Counted from the first letter of the stretch, positions 34,487 to 42,762 are shown. The stretch is DNA of 64,000 nucleotides from Bradyrhizobium stylosanthis (GCF_001641335.1 NZ_LVEM01000004.1:396557-460556); one strand, 5' to 3'. The notes: generated from the sequence alone by a model not told the origin. Made by a program: numbers and translations.

Positions 34487-34798
34487 TCAAAGATCAACCT
34501 GGATCGAAACGTTGGAGCGCACCCAATCCGATTGCCCGGCCTTCAGCCGCTTGGCCTGAAATTCCACGAAAGCCGGATCGGCGCCCAGCGACGCCAAGGT
34601 ACGCCCATAAGCTTCCACGCTGTCGAAGCGAGCGACGAAAGCGTAGTTTCCGACCTCGCCGCCAATCACCGACCAATAGCTGACATCGGCCCCGTGCTTT
34701 CTCCAGAGCGCCGCACCGTCTTTTGCGAGCTGTAAGACGGTCGCAAGATCGCTACCGGGCCTTGGATGCGAAACGAACTGCATAACGACTGCAGGCAT
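34487..34798 (-). CDS. Small protein with probable dimeric alpha/beta-barrel fold
   Basis: A 103-residue protein starting MPAVVMQFVSHPRPG. It has the pattern of a ferredoxin-like dimeric barrel (NIPSNAP/antibiotic-monooxygenase-like), with a beta strand, a helix containing LATVLQLAKDGAALWRKHGA and the second-half strand YAFVARFDSVEAYGR. Function not recognised. GGAGGGG lies at good spacing before the ATG at 34798; the longer frame upstream is not convincing. It is divergent from the MDR gene across a perfect FixK box. Confidence 0.65.
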   Translation of the reverse strand: MPAVVMQFVSHPRPGSDLATVLQLAKDGAALWRKHGADVSYWSVIGGEVGNYAFVARFDSVEAYGRTLASLGADPAFVEFQAKRLKAGQSDWVRSNVSIQVDL

Positions 34799-34889
34799 TT
34801 TCCCCTCCAATGAACAATGAAATGATGTCGCCAAACAACCCGGCTGGTCATTTGGCCCGAGGAGAATTTCAATCTGTGCGGACTCGAGC

Positions 34890-34903
34890 TTGATCTGGAT
34901 CAA
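34890..34903. promoter_or_regulatory. Perfect FixK/FNR box between divergent genes
   Basis: TTGAT-CTGG-ATCAA matches the full consensus. It is 71 nt before the ATG of the MDR gene and 92 nt before the start of the divergent small gene. The shorter distance favours control of the MDR gene. Confidence 0.8.
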
Positions 34904-34973
34904 TTCTATTGTCTCGGCCTGATCGCAGCCTGCCGCCCTTGCGCTGAATGACGGCATTGCATGGAGATCCCCC

Positions 34974-36017
34974 ATGATGGAGCAGCGCAATCGAGTTGTT
35001 CAGGTCAGCCGCTTCGGTGATCCCGAGACACTGGAAATTGTCGACGCTCGCCTGCCGACCGCCGGCCGGGGCGAGGTACGCGTTCGCGTCCTCGCGTCGA
35101 GCCTCAACTACACCGAGGTGTTGATCAGGCGGCATCTATACCCGCAAACGATGCGCCTCCGGCCCCCGTTCGTGATGGGCTACGACGTCGTGGGGGCAAT
35201 CGATCAGCTCGGCGAAGGCGTGCACGACTTTCAGATCGGCGACCGCGTGGCCGACATGACGGTGGTTGGATCGAACGCCGAGTATCGCACGCTTCGGGCG
35301 AACGACCTGACCCGCGTTCCGGCTGGCGTGGACGTCGCTGAAGCGGCCGCCCTGATCTTGAGCTGGACGACCGCGCACCAGCTTCTGCACCGCGCGGCCA
35401 AGGTCCAGCGAGGCCAGCGTGTGCTCGTGCACGGGGCCGCCGGCGCGGTCGGCCAGGCGTTGCTCGTGCTCGGCAGACTGGCCGGCCTCGAGCTGTGGGG
35501 CACTGCCCGCGGTGAGCACATGGCGCTCATCCAACAACTGGGGGCAGCGCCGATCGACTATCAGCATGAGGACTTCACGCGGATTTTGCCGGGCGGGTTC
35601 GACGTCATCATCGACGGCGTCGGCGAAGATGGCTATCGCCGCTCATATGCGGCGCTCAAGCCAGGTGGCCTGCTCTGTGCCATCGGCTTCTCGGCGAGCG
35701 TACAGGCACAGCGTCGAATGCTTCCTATCGCGATCGAGATCGCGCGCCTGTACTTGTGGAGATTGTTGCCCGGCGGCAAGCGAGCCCGCTTCTACTCGGT
35801 CAATGCCATGCGGGCGCGTCATCCCACCTGGTTCAAGGAGGACCTGGAGCAACTGTTCGGGCTTCTGGCAACCGGCGCCATCCGGCCGCGCATCGCCGGG
35901 CGCATCTCCTTCGAGGAGGTCGCCGATGCTCACCGCCGCCTCGAGGCCGGCGGTCTCGAGGGCAAGCTCGTGCTTTGCCCGGATCTCTCCTCGCGACACA
36001 GCCAGCGCGCCGCCTGA
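34974..36017 (+). CDS. Zinc-independent MDR alcohol dehydrogenase / quinone oxidoreductase-like
   Basis: A 347-residue medium-chain dehydrogenase/reductase. It has the N-terminal GroES-like domain (NYTEVLIRRHLYP, MGYDVVGAIDQLGEGV) and the Rossmann motif VHGAAGAVGQALLVLG. Zinc-binding cysteines are absent, which points to the NADPH:quinone oxidoreductase branch. Start at ATG 34974 with GGAG upstream. A perfect FixK box upstream predicts induction at low oxygen. Confidence 0.85.
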   Translation: MMEQRNRVVQVSRFGDPETLEIVDARLPTAGRGEVRVRVLASSLNYTEVLIRRHLYPQTMRLRPPFVMGYDVVGAIDQLGEGVHDFQIGDRVADMTVVGSNAEYRTLRANDLTRVPAGVDVAEAAALILSWTTAHQLLHRAAKVQRGQRVLVHGAAGAVGQALLVLGRLAGLELWGTARGEHMALIQQLGAAPIDYQHEDFTRILPGGFDVIIDGVGEDGYRRSYAALKPGGLLCAIGFSASVQAQRRMLPIAIEIARLYLWRLLPGGKRARFYSVNAMRARHPTWFKEDLEQLFGLLATGAIRPRIAGRISFEEVADAHRRLEAGGLEGKLVLCPDLSSRHSQRAA

Positions 36018-36057
36018 CGCGGCGTACCGGCACGATGCAACGGCGTCCGCGCTCATG

Positions 36058-36132
36058 ATGTCTGCTTTGGGACCAGGAGCGGTCGCAGCCCCATCGAACC
36101 TAGCTTGCCCGCTATGGGCCACAAGCAGACAT
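36058..36132. repeat. Inverted repeat of the ATGTCTGCTTTGGG type
   Basis: ATGTCTGCTTTGGGACC faces GGGCCACAAGCAGACAT across about 40 nt. Related pieces occur at 38321-38441. I know this kind of short mobile palindrome from Bradyrhizobium and other Rhizobiales. Confidence 0.65.
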
Positions 36133-36160
36133 CGCAATTTCGTCTGACGCTCGCCCGCAA

Positions 36161-36502
36161 CTAGGCTTCCGCTTTAGCTCTTTCGCTTGCGACGTCTTCA
36201 ATGCCCTCGCAGCATTCGGCTCTCACATACTCCAGAACCCAGTTGAGCGCCTTGTAGTCGGCCGTACAAATTACCTCCCGGCCGAGGCGCTGCTGCGACA
36301 GCAGGCCCGCCTGGCTTAGCATGGCGAGGTGGTGGGCCAGAGTTGTGGCTGGAACATCGAGGTGTCTTTGCAAAGTTCCGACATTGGCGCCTTGGGGGCC
36401 AGCGCGAACGAGCGCCTTGAACACCCGTAGCCGCGTGCGGCTGCCAAGCGCTGCAAGTGCATCCGCTGCCTTCAGTTCTTCCGCATATTTTCGGCTTGCC
36501 AT
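36161..36502 (-). CDS. ArsR-family transcriptional regulator
   Basis: A 113-residue winged-helix protein with the ArsR core: LAALGSRTRLRVFKALVRAG, recognition helix VPATTLAHHLAMLSQAGL and wing QRLGREVICTAD. A Cys-Cys pair in RAECCEGIE near the end could be a metal or thiol-sensing site, but the classical ELCVCDL motif is absent. It is divergent from a DUF2306/MFS pair with a perfect 9-bp inverted repeat in between, which should be its operator. Confidence 0.85.
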   Translation of the reverse strand: MASRKYAEELKAADALAALGSRTRLRVFKALVRAGPQGANVGTLQRHLDVPATTLAHHLAMLSQAGLLSQQRLGREVICTADYKALNWVLEYVRAECCEGIEDVASERAKAEA

Positions 36503-36505
36503 AAT

Positions 36506-36533
36506 ATCTCTATATCTCTAGGTTTATAGAGAT
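36506..36533. promoter_or_regulatory. Operator of the ArsR regulator
   Basis: Arms ATCTCTATA (36506-36514) and TATAGAGAT (36525-36533) are perfect inverted copies with a 10-nt spacer. The left arm begins 4 nt from the arsR-like start codon, so it also covers its ribosome-binding region. It lies 18 nt before the divergent DUF2306-like gene. Confidence 0.75.
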
Positions 36534-36550
36534 GTCAAACCCCACGACGG

Positions 36551-37081
36551 ATGCCCGGAATGAGCGGCAGCACAATCATTGCTGGGATCGAAGTGCCTTC
36601 CGTTGACCCGCTATTTCTCACGGTCGTTTTCGCAATCCATATTCCGCTTGGTATGTTGTGCGTTGTTTCAGGGGCTGCGGCGATGCTGGTGCCGAAAGGA
36701 CGAGGACGGCATTCAGACGCGGGGACGATCTATTTCTGGGGTCAGCTCGCCCTATTCAGTTCGGCCACTGTCCTGGCGATCATGCGCTGGGAAGAGAACT
36801 ATCACCTCTTCGCTCTCGGATGCCTCGCCTTTGCCGCTGCCTGGTTCGGCCGGGCCGCGCCCCGCCGCCGATGGCGGTATTGGATAAGGCTCCACATCGC
36901 CGGGATGGGATCGTCCTACGTCGTGATGCTCGTCGCCTTCTATGTCGATAATGGCAAGCAATTGCCGCTGTGGCGGGAACTTCCGCATTTCATGTACTGG
37001 CTTCTGCCATTGGCGGTCGGGCTGCCGCTAATTCTCCGCGCGATGTTCCGACATCCTTTGGCGCAACGATGGGGCCACTAG
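36551..37081 (+). CDS. Small membrane protein, DUF2306-like
   Basis: A 176-residue protein with about five membrane helices and conserved-looking His and Arg residues near helix ends (FAIHIPLGML, GRGRHSDAGTIYFWG, RLHIAGMGSSYVV). This resembles DUF2306 family proteins, which have been likened to haem-binding or electron-transfer membrane proteins; function is not established. It overlaps the next MFS gene by 13 nt and is probably controlled by the ArsR-type regulator. Confidence 0.7.
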   Translation: MPGMSGSTIIAGIEVPSVDPLFLTVVFAIHIPLGMLCVVSGAAAMLVPKGRGRHSDAGTIYFWGQLALFSSATVLAIMRWEENYHLFALGCLAFAAAWFGRAAPRRRWRYWIRLHIAGMGSSYVVMLVAFYVDNGKQLPLWRELPHFMYWLLPLAVGLPLILRAMFRHPLAQRWGH

Positions 37082-38304
37082 TGCAAGGTTCGCCGTTCCA
37101 TTTCGGATGGATGATCCTGCTGGCCGGGACCTTCGGATCGTTCATGACCTTGCCCGGGCAAACAGCCGGCGTGTCTGTCTTCATTGATCCGATCATCGCC
37201 GAGCTTGATATCTCTCGCACCACCGTCTCGGTCGCGTATACAACCGGAACGCTGGCCGGAGTGTTGCCGGCACCTATCATCGGAAGATGGATCGATCGCC
37301 GTGGACCGCGCATTGCCGCGACGATCATCGTTGCGGGGCTGGCTGCAGCCTGCCTCTACATGGCGGTGGTTCAATCGGCCTCGATGCTCTTTCTGGGCTT
37401 TGCTTTGTTGCGCGGCGCGGCGATCGGTGGGCTGAGCCTAGTGAGCCAGCACATCGTCAATCTGTGGTTTGTACATCGCCGCGGAATCGCAGCCGCGGCT
37501 GGAAGCATCGGACTGGCGACGGGTTCGATGGCATTCCCGCCCATCTTCAACTGGCTGATAGGCAACTACGGCTGGCGCGCAGCCTATGTCAGTGTGGCGG
37601 CGCTGATTACCGTAACGATGCTTCCCGTCGCGATGTCATTGTTCAGGGACCGTCCCGAAAAATACGGGATGACCGTCGACGCCGGCCTCCCGGCAATCAT
37701 CAAGGCGACTGCGGAAGAACCATCCTTCACGCGGGCCGAAGCACTTCGGACTGGCGCATTCTGGCTATTGTGCGCGATCGGCTTTCTGACTAACGCGGTC
37801 GGAACGGCGCTTCTGCTCAATCATTTCTCGATCATGGGAGCGATGAATGTCGATCGCAGCCAAGCGGTATCTGTTCTGATCGCGTATGCGACCGTCCAGG
37901 CAGCGCTCACCCTGGGCACGGGGGCCATGCTTGACCGGTACGAGCCCCGAAGGCTCGTTCCGTTTGCCATGATCCTGCTTGCCCTGACATCATCTCTTCC
38001 GATCGCCGGACAGGGCACTCTCGTCGGCTGGGTTTATGCGATGTGTCTCGGAGCAGCCTATGGGTCACAGCAGGCGATCAGTGCCGCAGGCTTCGCCCGC
38101 TATTTTGGAAGGGACCATTTGGGGGCGATTAGAGGCGCGTCCTTTGTTTTCGGGATCAGCGGCGCGGCCTTCGGACCGCTTCCATTCGCGTTCAGCGTGG
38201 AGCTGACCGGCAGCTATTTCGCCGCGCTGGTTGCAAGTCTTGCATTGGCCTTAGCGTGCGCTACCGCGAGCTTCTATGTCTCCGCACCCAAGCTCGCCGC
38301 ATAG
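37069..38304 (+). CDS. MFS transporter in the ArsR-controlled operon
   Basis: A 411-residue protein with about 12 helices and the MFS loop motif GRWIDRRGPR after helix 2. The order resembles oxalate/formate- or monocarboxylate-type MFS members. The ATG at 37069 (MGPLVQG) fits the usual N-terminus; it overlaps the upstream gene, so translation is coupled. Its likely substrate is a toxic compound or organic acid sensed by the regulator, which is inference. Confidence 0.82.
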   Translation: MGPLVQGSPFHFGWMILLAGTFGSFMTLPGQTAGVSVFIDPIIAELDISRTTVSVAYTTGTLAGVLPAPIIGRWIDRRGPRIAATIIVAGLAAACLYMAVVQSASMLFLGFALLRGAAIGGLSLVSQHIVNLWFVHRRGIAAAAGSIGLATGSMAFPPIFNWLIGNYGWRAAYVSVAALITVTMLPVAMSLFRDRPEKYGMTVDAGLPAIIKATAEEPSFTRAEALRTGAFWLLCAIGFLTNAVGTALLLNHFSIMGAMNVDRSQAVSVLIAYATVQAALTLGTGAMLDRYEPRRLVPFAMILLALTSSLPIAGQGTLVGWVYAMCLGAAYGSQQAISAAGFARYFGRDHLGAIRGASFVFGISGAAFGPLPFAFSVELTGSYFAALVASLALALACATASFYVSAPKLAA

Positions 38305-38320
38305 CGCTCGAGCCCCTCAC

Positions 38321-38441
38321 ATGTCAGCTTTGGGTCATAAGCAGACTGGACGCCAGTGCGCCCCCGCGTCTGGTCTACCTTCCATAACCGACATCTCGAT
38401 GGCTCGGGCGCTGTTCGGCTTGGGGCCAGCAGCGGACTTTA
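38321..38441. repeat. Decayed ATGTC(A/T)GCTTTGGG repeats
   Basis: ATGTCAGCTTTGGGTCATAA at 38321 and a later GGGGCCAGCAGCGGACTT are partial copies of the palindrome type seen at 36058. They fill the spacer between the MFS gene and the convergent GNAT gene. No gene is visible. Confidence 0.5.
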
Positions 38442-38449
38442 GGACTTAG

Positions 38450-38878
38450 CTAGCACCTTGCATCGTGCGACCAAGCTTGATCTTTCACTGGTCTAAATCC
38501 GATCGCTTCCCAAAACTTGGCAGCTCCATCGTCTCCCGCGTGCACAGTCACGATGAAGACTTTCGTTTTCGCTTCGAGCAGCAGGGCGCCCGCTATTGTG
38601 CGCGCAATTTCGCGTCGCCTGAACTGACGGTGTACGTAAAACCGCCGCATCCGCCACGCGGGGCGCACGGTCATCGCAGGTTCGTCCGTAATTGCTCCGA
38701 TGCCAGCCAATTCGTCATTCACGCGACACGTGTACATTGCGTGAAACATGGTTCGGTTAAGCGTGAACTCCGCGGCCAAGCGGGTCAGATGCTGATGACC
38801 ATCCCCTATCGCATCCGCCTGCAATTCGGGAAAGTCTACGGGTAAGCTAGCTGCGGTACGCTCAAGCGAAATGGTCAT
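38450..38878 (-). CDS. GNAT-family acetyltransferase
   Basis: A 142-residue protein with a GNAT fold: the acetyl-CoA binding pattern VHRQFRRREIARTIAGALL follows the strand RMRRFYV, and the closing FWEAIGFRPV is typical. It probably acetylates a small amine or protein; substrate unknown. ATG 38878 has GGAG 5 nt upstream. The gene is bounded on both sides by repeats. Confidence 0.78.
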   Translation of the reverse strand: MTISLERTAASLPVDFPELQADAIGDGHQHLTRLAAEFTLNRTMFHAMYTCRVNDELAGIGAITDEPAMTVRPAWRMRRFYVHRQFRRREIARTIAGALLLEAKTKVFIVTVHAGDDGAAKFWEAIGFRPVKDQAWSHDARC

Positions 38879-38951
38879 CGTACTCCGCCCGGAAGCATCG
38901 GCTTGACGTGTGGCGCGCCCGAACCGTAACGGGCAAGTCCTTCGAAGTGAA

Positions 38952-39044
38952 GTCCGCTCCGGGTCAAAAACCAAAACGGCTGCCGAGCCGAAGGACGTCT
39001 CCTTTCTGAAGCGGACCTTCGCCGATTAGGTGGCCTGCAGCCCG
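38952..39044. repeat. Direct repeat A flanking the sulfatase gene
   Basis: A 93-bp segment from GTCCGCTCCGGGTCAAA to GCCTGCAGCCCG. It matches the 96-bp segment at 40844-40939 in the same orientation with about nine substitutions and one 3-nt gap. It contains internal inverted GTCCGC/GCGGAC ends. Together the copies bracket the sulfatase gene. With the next repeat it fills most of the spacer 38879-39274. Confidence 0.75.
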
Positions 39045-39133
39045 TAGGGTGGGTAGAGCGCAGCGAAACCCATCGACAGCATCCGACGTGAAGCGTGATG
39101 GGTTTCGCAAGTGCTCTACCCATCCTACGAGCT
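39038..39133. repeat. 96-bp inverted repeat, copy 2
   Basis: Almost identical to 34321-34416 and in the same orientation; differences include GTAGGGTGGG for GTAGGATGGG. It abuts direct repeat A. The rest of the spacer to 39274 shows nothing recognisable. Confidence 0.8.
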
Positions 39134-39274
39134 TGCACGGATCATGCCCATCCCCTCGGCCCCGTTGACGCAAATTCGCGCGACCTGCATATCGACCCGC
39201 TCGATGGTTCACTCAATCAGCGGTATGTTTGGCATCTCGCGTCCGTCACCGACGCCGATCTCCGCCTTTGGAGA

Positions 39275-40720
39275 TCAATCCATCTGCTCGTAGAACGCAT
39301 CCTCGTCGGGCAATGCCGGGGGCCTACCGGTCAGTTCCTTGGAAACGCCCTTAAAGACTTCGGTGAGCAGTTGCGATTTCGACATCTCTGCTGCCAAGCC
39401 ATCAATTCGCTTCTGCAATTCGGCGACCTTTTCAGGATTTTGACCTGCTAGGTTGGTCTTCTCGTAGGGGTCTTGCGCCAAGTTAAAAAGCTCAATCTTC
39501 GATGGCAATGTCGTCCGCCAGACCAGTTTCCAATCCCCCTTGCGAACTGCACCGCGAAACATTTCAACGTTGTACACCACCTCGTCGCGCGGCGATGTTT
39601 TGCCGTCGCTGATGGTCGGCCACATGTCGAAGCCATCAAGCGGCTTGCTCTTGCCGAGGCTCGCGCCAGCAAGTTTGGCCAGCGTCGGGTAGTAATCCAC
39701 CACGTGCATCATCTGGTCGACGATGGTCCCCGGTTTGATCCTACCCGGCCAGTTGATGAGAGACGACACCCGCGTGCCTCCCTCGTACAAGTCTCCCTTT
39801 CCGCCACGATAAGGCCCGTTGCTCGCAGGGAGCGGTCCCTTCACCTCGGTCTCGCCCGCCAGATGGGCCGATTGGTTGCCGCCATTGTCGCCGTGGAAAA
39901 TGATTATCGTATTTTGCCGCAATCCTTTCTTTTCCAGCGCCGTCACGACCCGGCCAATCTGGTCATCCATGGCGGTGATCATCGCGGCATAGATGCGGCG
40001 GTTAGGGTCACTGATTTTCCTGTACCTCTCGATATACTCCTGCGGCGCCTGATAGGGCGTATGGGGTGCGGTGAAGGCGAGATACATGAAAAAAGGCTTC
40101 TTGGCGCTCTGTGCGTCGATGAAGCGAACCGCGTCATCGCCCAACAGGCTCGTCACATAGCCCTTCTCGTTGACTGGCTTGTTGTCCCGATACCAATCAA
40201 GCTTGCCGTGGACGGAGTGTGTGAAGTAGTCGATCTCGCCAAGTTGCGCGCCATACTGATAGTCGAAACCGCGTTGCTTTGGCCAAAACTCGCGTTTGGC
40301 ATGACCGAGATGCCATTTGCCCACAATCGCAGTTGTGTAACCGGCCTCCTTCAGCGCTTGAGGGAGGAGCCATTCATCAGTCGGCAGACCATAGGACAAA
40401 GATGCGGGAATGACCAAGGTTTGCAGTCCGTAGCGTAAGGGATAGCGACCAGTCATCAAAGCCGCTCGCGTGGGCGTACACATGGGCTGTACGTAAAATT
40501 GTTCGAGCCGTGCCCCGGTCTTTGCGAGCTCATCGATATTTGGTGTCAGGATGTCGGAGCCATGAAATCCGACATCGGCCCACCCCAGATCGTCGGCCAG
40601 GATGTAGATGATATTGGCCTGCGGAGCGCTCTGCTGCGCAGCACTTGGCGCTGCGGCGCCGAAGCAAGTCGCTAGACCCACCACGAGCACGGAAGCCACC
40701 GCGAACAGTGTTCTCTTCAT
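39275..40720 (-). CDS. Exported arylsulfatase (formylglycine type)
   Basis: A 481-residue type I sulfatase with a signal peptide (about 1-28), the metal-binding ADDLGWADVG near residue 42 and the maturation motif Cys81-Thr-Pro-Thr-Arg85. The cysteine is converted to formylglycine by a sulfatase-modifying enzyme. The second signature GYTTAIVGKWHLGH is present. It should release sulfate from sulfate esters in the periplasm. No formylglycine-generating enzyme is seen in the window. By eye its GC content is lower than its neighbours' and direct repeats flank it, so it may have been acquired. Confidence 0.9.
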   Translation of the reverse strand: MKRTLFAVASVLVVGLATCFGAAAPSAAQQSAPQANIIYILADDLGWADVGFHGSDILTPNIDELAKTGARLEQFYVQPMCTPTRAALMTGRYPLRYGLQTLVIPASLSYGLPTDEWLLPQALKEAGYTTAIVGKWHLGHAKREFWPKQRGFDYQYGAQLGEIDYFTHSVHGKLDWYRDNKPVNEKGYVTSLLGDDAVRFIDAQSAKKPFFMYLAFTAPHTPYQAPQEYIERYRKISDPNRRIYAAMITAMDDQIGRVVTALEKKGLRQNTIIIFHGDNGGNQSAHLAGETEVKGPLPASNGPYRGGKGDLYEGGTRVSSLINWPGRIKPGTIVDQMMHVVDYYPTLAKLAGASLGKSKPLDGFDMWPTISDGKTSPRDEVVYNVEMFRGAVRKGDWKLVWRTTLPSKIELFNLAQDPYEKTNLAGQNPEKVAELQKRIDGLAAEMSKSQLLTEVFKGVSKELTGRPPALPDEDAFYEQMD

Positions 40721-40843
40721 ATTGCCATCCCCGAAAGTATCTGCGGTCCAGGGCAGGAGGTCCCCGGCAAAAATGGATTGCCTGAAAGGTATCGCGGTTG
40801 GAACTCTAGCAGCAGGGCTGATTGCGCAAAAGTGGGCGCTGAG

Positions 40844-40939
40844 GTCCGTTCCGGGTCAAAAGCCGAAACGGCTGCCGAGCCGAAGAACGTCTCCTTCCTT
40901 CTGGAGCGAACCTTCGCCGATTAGGTAGCCTGCAGCCCG
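40844..40939. repeat. Direct repeat B flanking the sulfatase gene
   Basis: A 96-bp copy of the segment at 38952-39044, same orientation, ending GTAGCCTGCAGCCCG. It lies between the sulfatase start and the FixK box at 40958. The rest of the spacer 40721-41051 contains only that box. Confidence 0.75.
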
Positions 40940-40957
40940 CTGCCATGCCCCGGATGC

Positions 40958-40971
40958 TTGATCCAGATCAA
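40958..40971 (+). promoter_or_regulatory. Perfect FixK/FNR box upstream of the Gly/Tyr-rich gene
   Basis: TTGAT-CCAG-ATCAA matches the full consensus. It ends 80 nt before the ATG of the glycine/tyrosine-rich exported protein. The position is a little further than at ccoN but allows class II activation with a leader of about 45 nt. Confidence 0.75.
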
Positions 40972-41051
40972 GGCCGCCACGGCAGCGCCACACCGGAATG
41001 GGCCTGATGGCCGCGCAGAACGCGCCGCCGTAGCCAAGGAGATGATCGATC

Positions 41052-41516
41052 ATGACCTCCTCGTATCCCCTGCGTACCCTCGTCCTCGCCGCTGCGAGCG
41101 CCCTGCTGCTCGGTGCGAGCGCCCAGGCCGGGCCGATCCCGACGCATCTTTCGACGATGAAGGCGATGGTCGATCCGGCCACGACCGAAGTGCGCTGGGT
41201 CGGCGGCTGGCGTGGCGGCTACGGCTATCGCGGCGTCGGATGGGGCTACCGCGGCTATGGCTATCGCGGAGGCTGGGGCTATCGCGGCTACGGGTATCGC
41301 GGCCTCGGTTACGGTATCGCCGGCGCCGTGGTCGGCGGCGCGATCGCCAGGAGCGCCTACTATGGAAGCTATGGCGGCTACTATGGCGGCGGCTATCCCG
41401 CCTACGGCTACGGCTATGGCACCCCGGCCGCGTCCTATTACGGTTATGGCGGCGGCTACGGTTACGGTTACGGCGGCGAGTATTGCCCGCCCACCGGCAG
41501 CTACTGGGCCTATTAG
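41052..41516 (+). CDS. Exported glycine/tyrosine-rich repeat protein
   Basis: A 154-residue protein with a signal peptide (about 1-26, ending ASAQA), a short spacer and then repeats of the type GYRG(Y/V/W) over about residues 55-95. A small hydrophobic GAVVGGAIA stretch follows, with a further Gly/Tyr-rich tail. Proteins of this form occur in Bradyrhizobium, often as stress-related envelope proteins; function unknown. A hairpin terminator follows. A FixK box suggests expression at low oxygen. Confidence 0.75.
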   Translation: MTSSYPLRTLVLAAASALLLGASAQAGPIPTHLSTMKAMVDPATTEVRWVGGWRGGYGYRGVGWGYRGYGYRGGWGYRGYGYRGLGYGIAGAVVGGAIARSAYYGSYGGYYGGGYPAYGYGYGTPAASYYGYGGGYGYGYGGEYCPPTGSYWAY

Positions 41517-41536
41517 CGCGAACGTGTTCACATCTT

Positions 41537-41566
41537 AAGGATGGCTGGCTACGCGCCGCCATCCTT
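41537..41566 (+). terminator. Hairpin terminator after the Gly/Tyr-rich gene
   Basis: AAGGATGGC and GCCATCCTT form a perfect 9-bp stem with a 12-nt loop, 21 nt past the stop codon. The T-tract is weak. Confidence 0.6.
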
Positions 41567-41604
41567 CGTGAGTCAAGGCCCGTGTGCCGGCGGACGGCAG
41601 CACG

Positions 41605-42702
41605 TCATCCCTCGCCCGCCGGCGGGACCACATAGAGCGTCAGCGCGAACACCGCGTAGATGAAGATCATGAGGGCGCCGACGAACCAGGCCGAGCGTCC
41701 GCTCGTGGTGATGAAGGTCGCGGTCACCGTTGCGATCATCACCATGGTGACGGCGCCGGGCCAGAACTGCAGATTCATCGGAGTAGGTCCGACGACGTAG
41801 CTGAGCAGCACCAGCGCGGGCGCGACGAACAGCGCGATCTGGGAGGCGCTGCCGAGTGCAATGCTGACCACCATGTCGAGCCGGTTCTTGCGTGCAGCGG
41901 CAAAGGCCACGGCAAATTCGGCGGCGGCCCCGACCAGCGAAACGATGATGAAGCCGACAAAGGCCGGGCTCATCCCGAACGTTTCCGCCGCCTTCTGCAC
42001 CGATTCCACGAAGATTTCGCTCACCAGCGCGACCAGCACGGTGACGACCAGCAACGTCCCGACGGCCACGCCGATCGGCAAGTGCGCCTCGTCATCGCCA
42101 TGATCGGCGCTTGCGAACAATTCCTTGTGGGTCCCGAGCGAGAACAGGAGGCCAAGGGCGTAGGCGATGATCAGCAGGACCGAGATGCCGACGCTGAGCT
42201 TGTTCAGGATGCTCCCGTCCGGGGGCAGGTGCTCGAGGTCGGCGACCGCCGAAGGCGCCAGCAGGGCGACGGTCGCCATCAGCAGCAGTCCGGACGAGAG
42301 CCGCGCGCCGGCGCGGTTATACTCCTGCACGTGGTAGCGCAGCCCGCCGAGCAGCAGGCAGGCTCCCAGCATGAACACCGCGTTGGTGACGATCGCCCCT
42401 GCGATCGAGGCCTTCACCAGCATGTACTGGCCCGCCCGCAGCGCCGTGATGGCGATGATCAGCTCGGTCAGATTGCCGAGCGTGGCATTGAGCAGCCCAC
42501 CCACGGCATCGCCGGTTTTGGCCGCGACCGCCTCGGTGGCGTGGCTGAGCAGCGCCGCCAGCGGCACGATCGCAAGCACGGCCAGCACGAACAGCAGCGT
42601 GTGGGAATGCGGCGCCGCCGCCTCGGCCACCAGCACGACCGGCACGAACACAAGCATCCACAGCAACGGGGTATCCCGGATTTCCCGGAGCAGAGTCTGC
42701 AT
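41605..42702 (-). CDS. Ca2+/H+ antiporter, Cax/ChaA type
   Basis: A 365-residue protein with about 11 membrane helices and two inverted CaCA repeats. The first carries NATLGNLTELIIAI and the second SLVGAAAEFAVAFAAARKN, each with the acidic residue expected for cation binding. It expels calcium (or sodium/potassium in ChaA) in exchange for protons. The ATG at 42702 has AAGGCGG upstream. A near-perfect FixK box lies 61 nt before the start, which predicts low-oxygen control. Confidence 0.87.
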   Translation of the reverse strand: MQTLLREIRDTPLLWMLVFVPVVLVAEAAAPHSHTLLFVLAVLAIVPLAALLSHATEAVAAKTGDAVGGLLNATLGNLTELIIAITALRAGQYMLVKASIAGAIVTNAVFMLGACLLLGGLRYHVQEYNRAGARLSSGLLLMATVALLAPSAVADLEHLPPDGSILNKLSVGISVLLIIAYALGLLFSLGTHKELFASADHGDDEAHLPIGVAVGTLLVVTVLVALVSEIFVESVQKAAETFGMSPAFVGFIIVSLVGAAAEFAVAFAAARKNRLDMVVSIALGSASQIALFVAPALVLLSYVVGPTPMNLQFWPGAVTMVMIATVTATFITTSGRSAWFVGALMIFIYAVFALTLYVVPPAGEG

Positions 42703-42762
42703 GTCGGCCGCCTTTCCATGGATGCGTTGATGGAAAGGTCCGGCGGGCGTGCGGGGGGAGTG

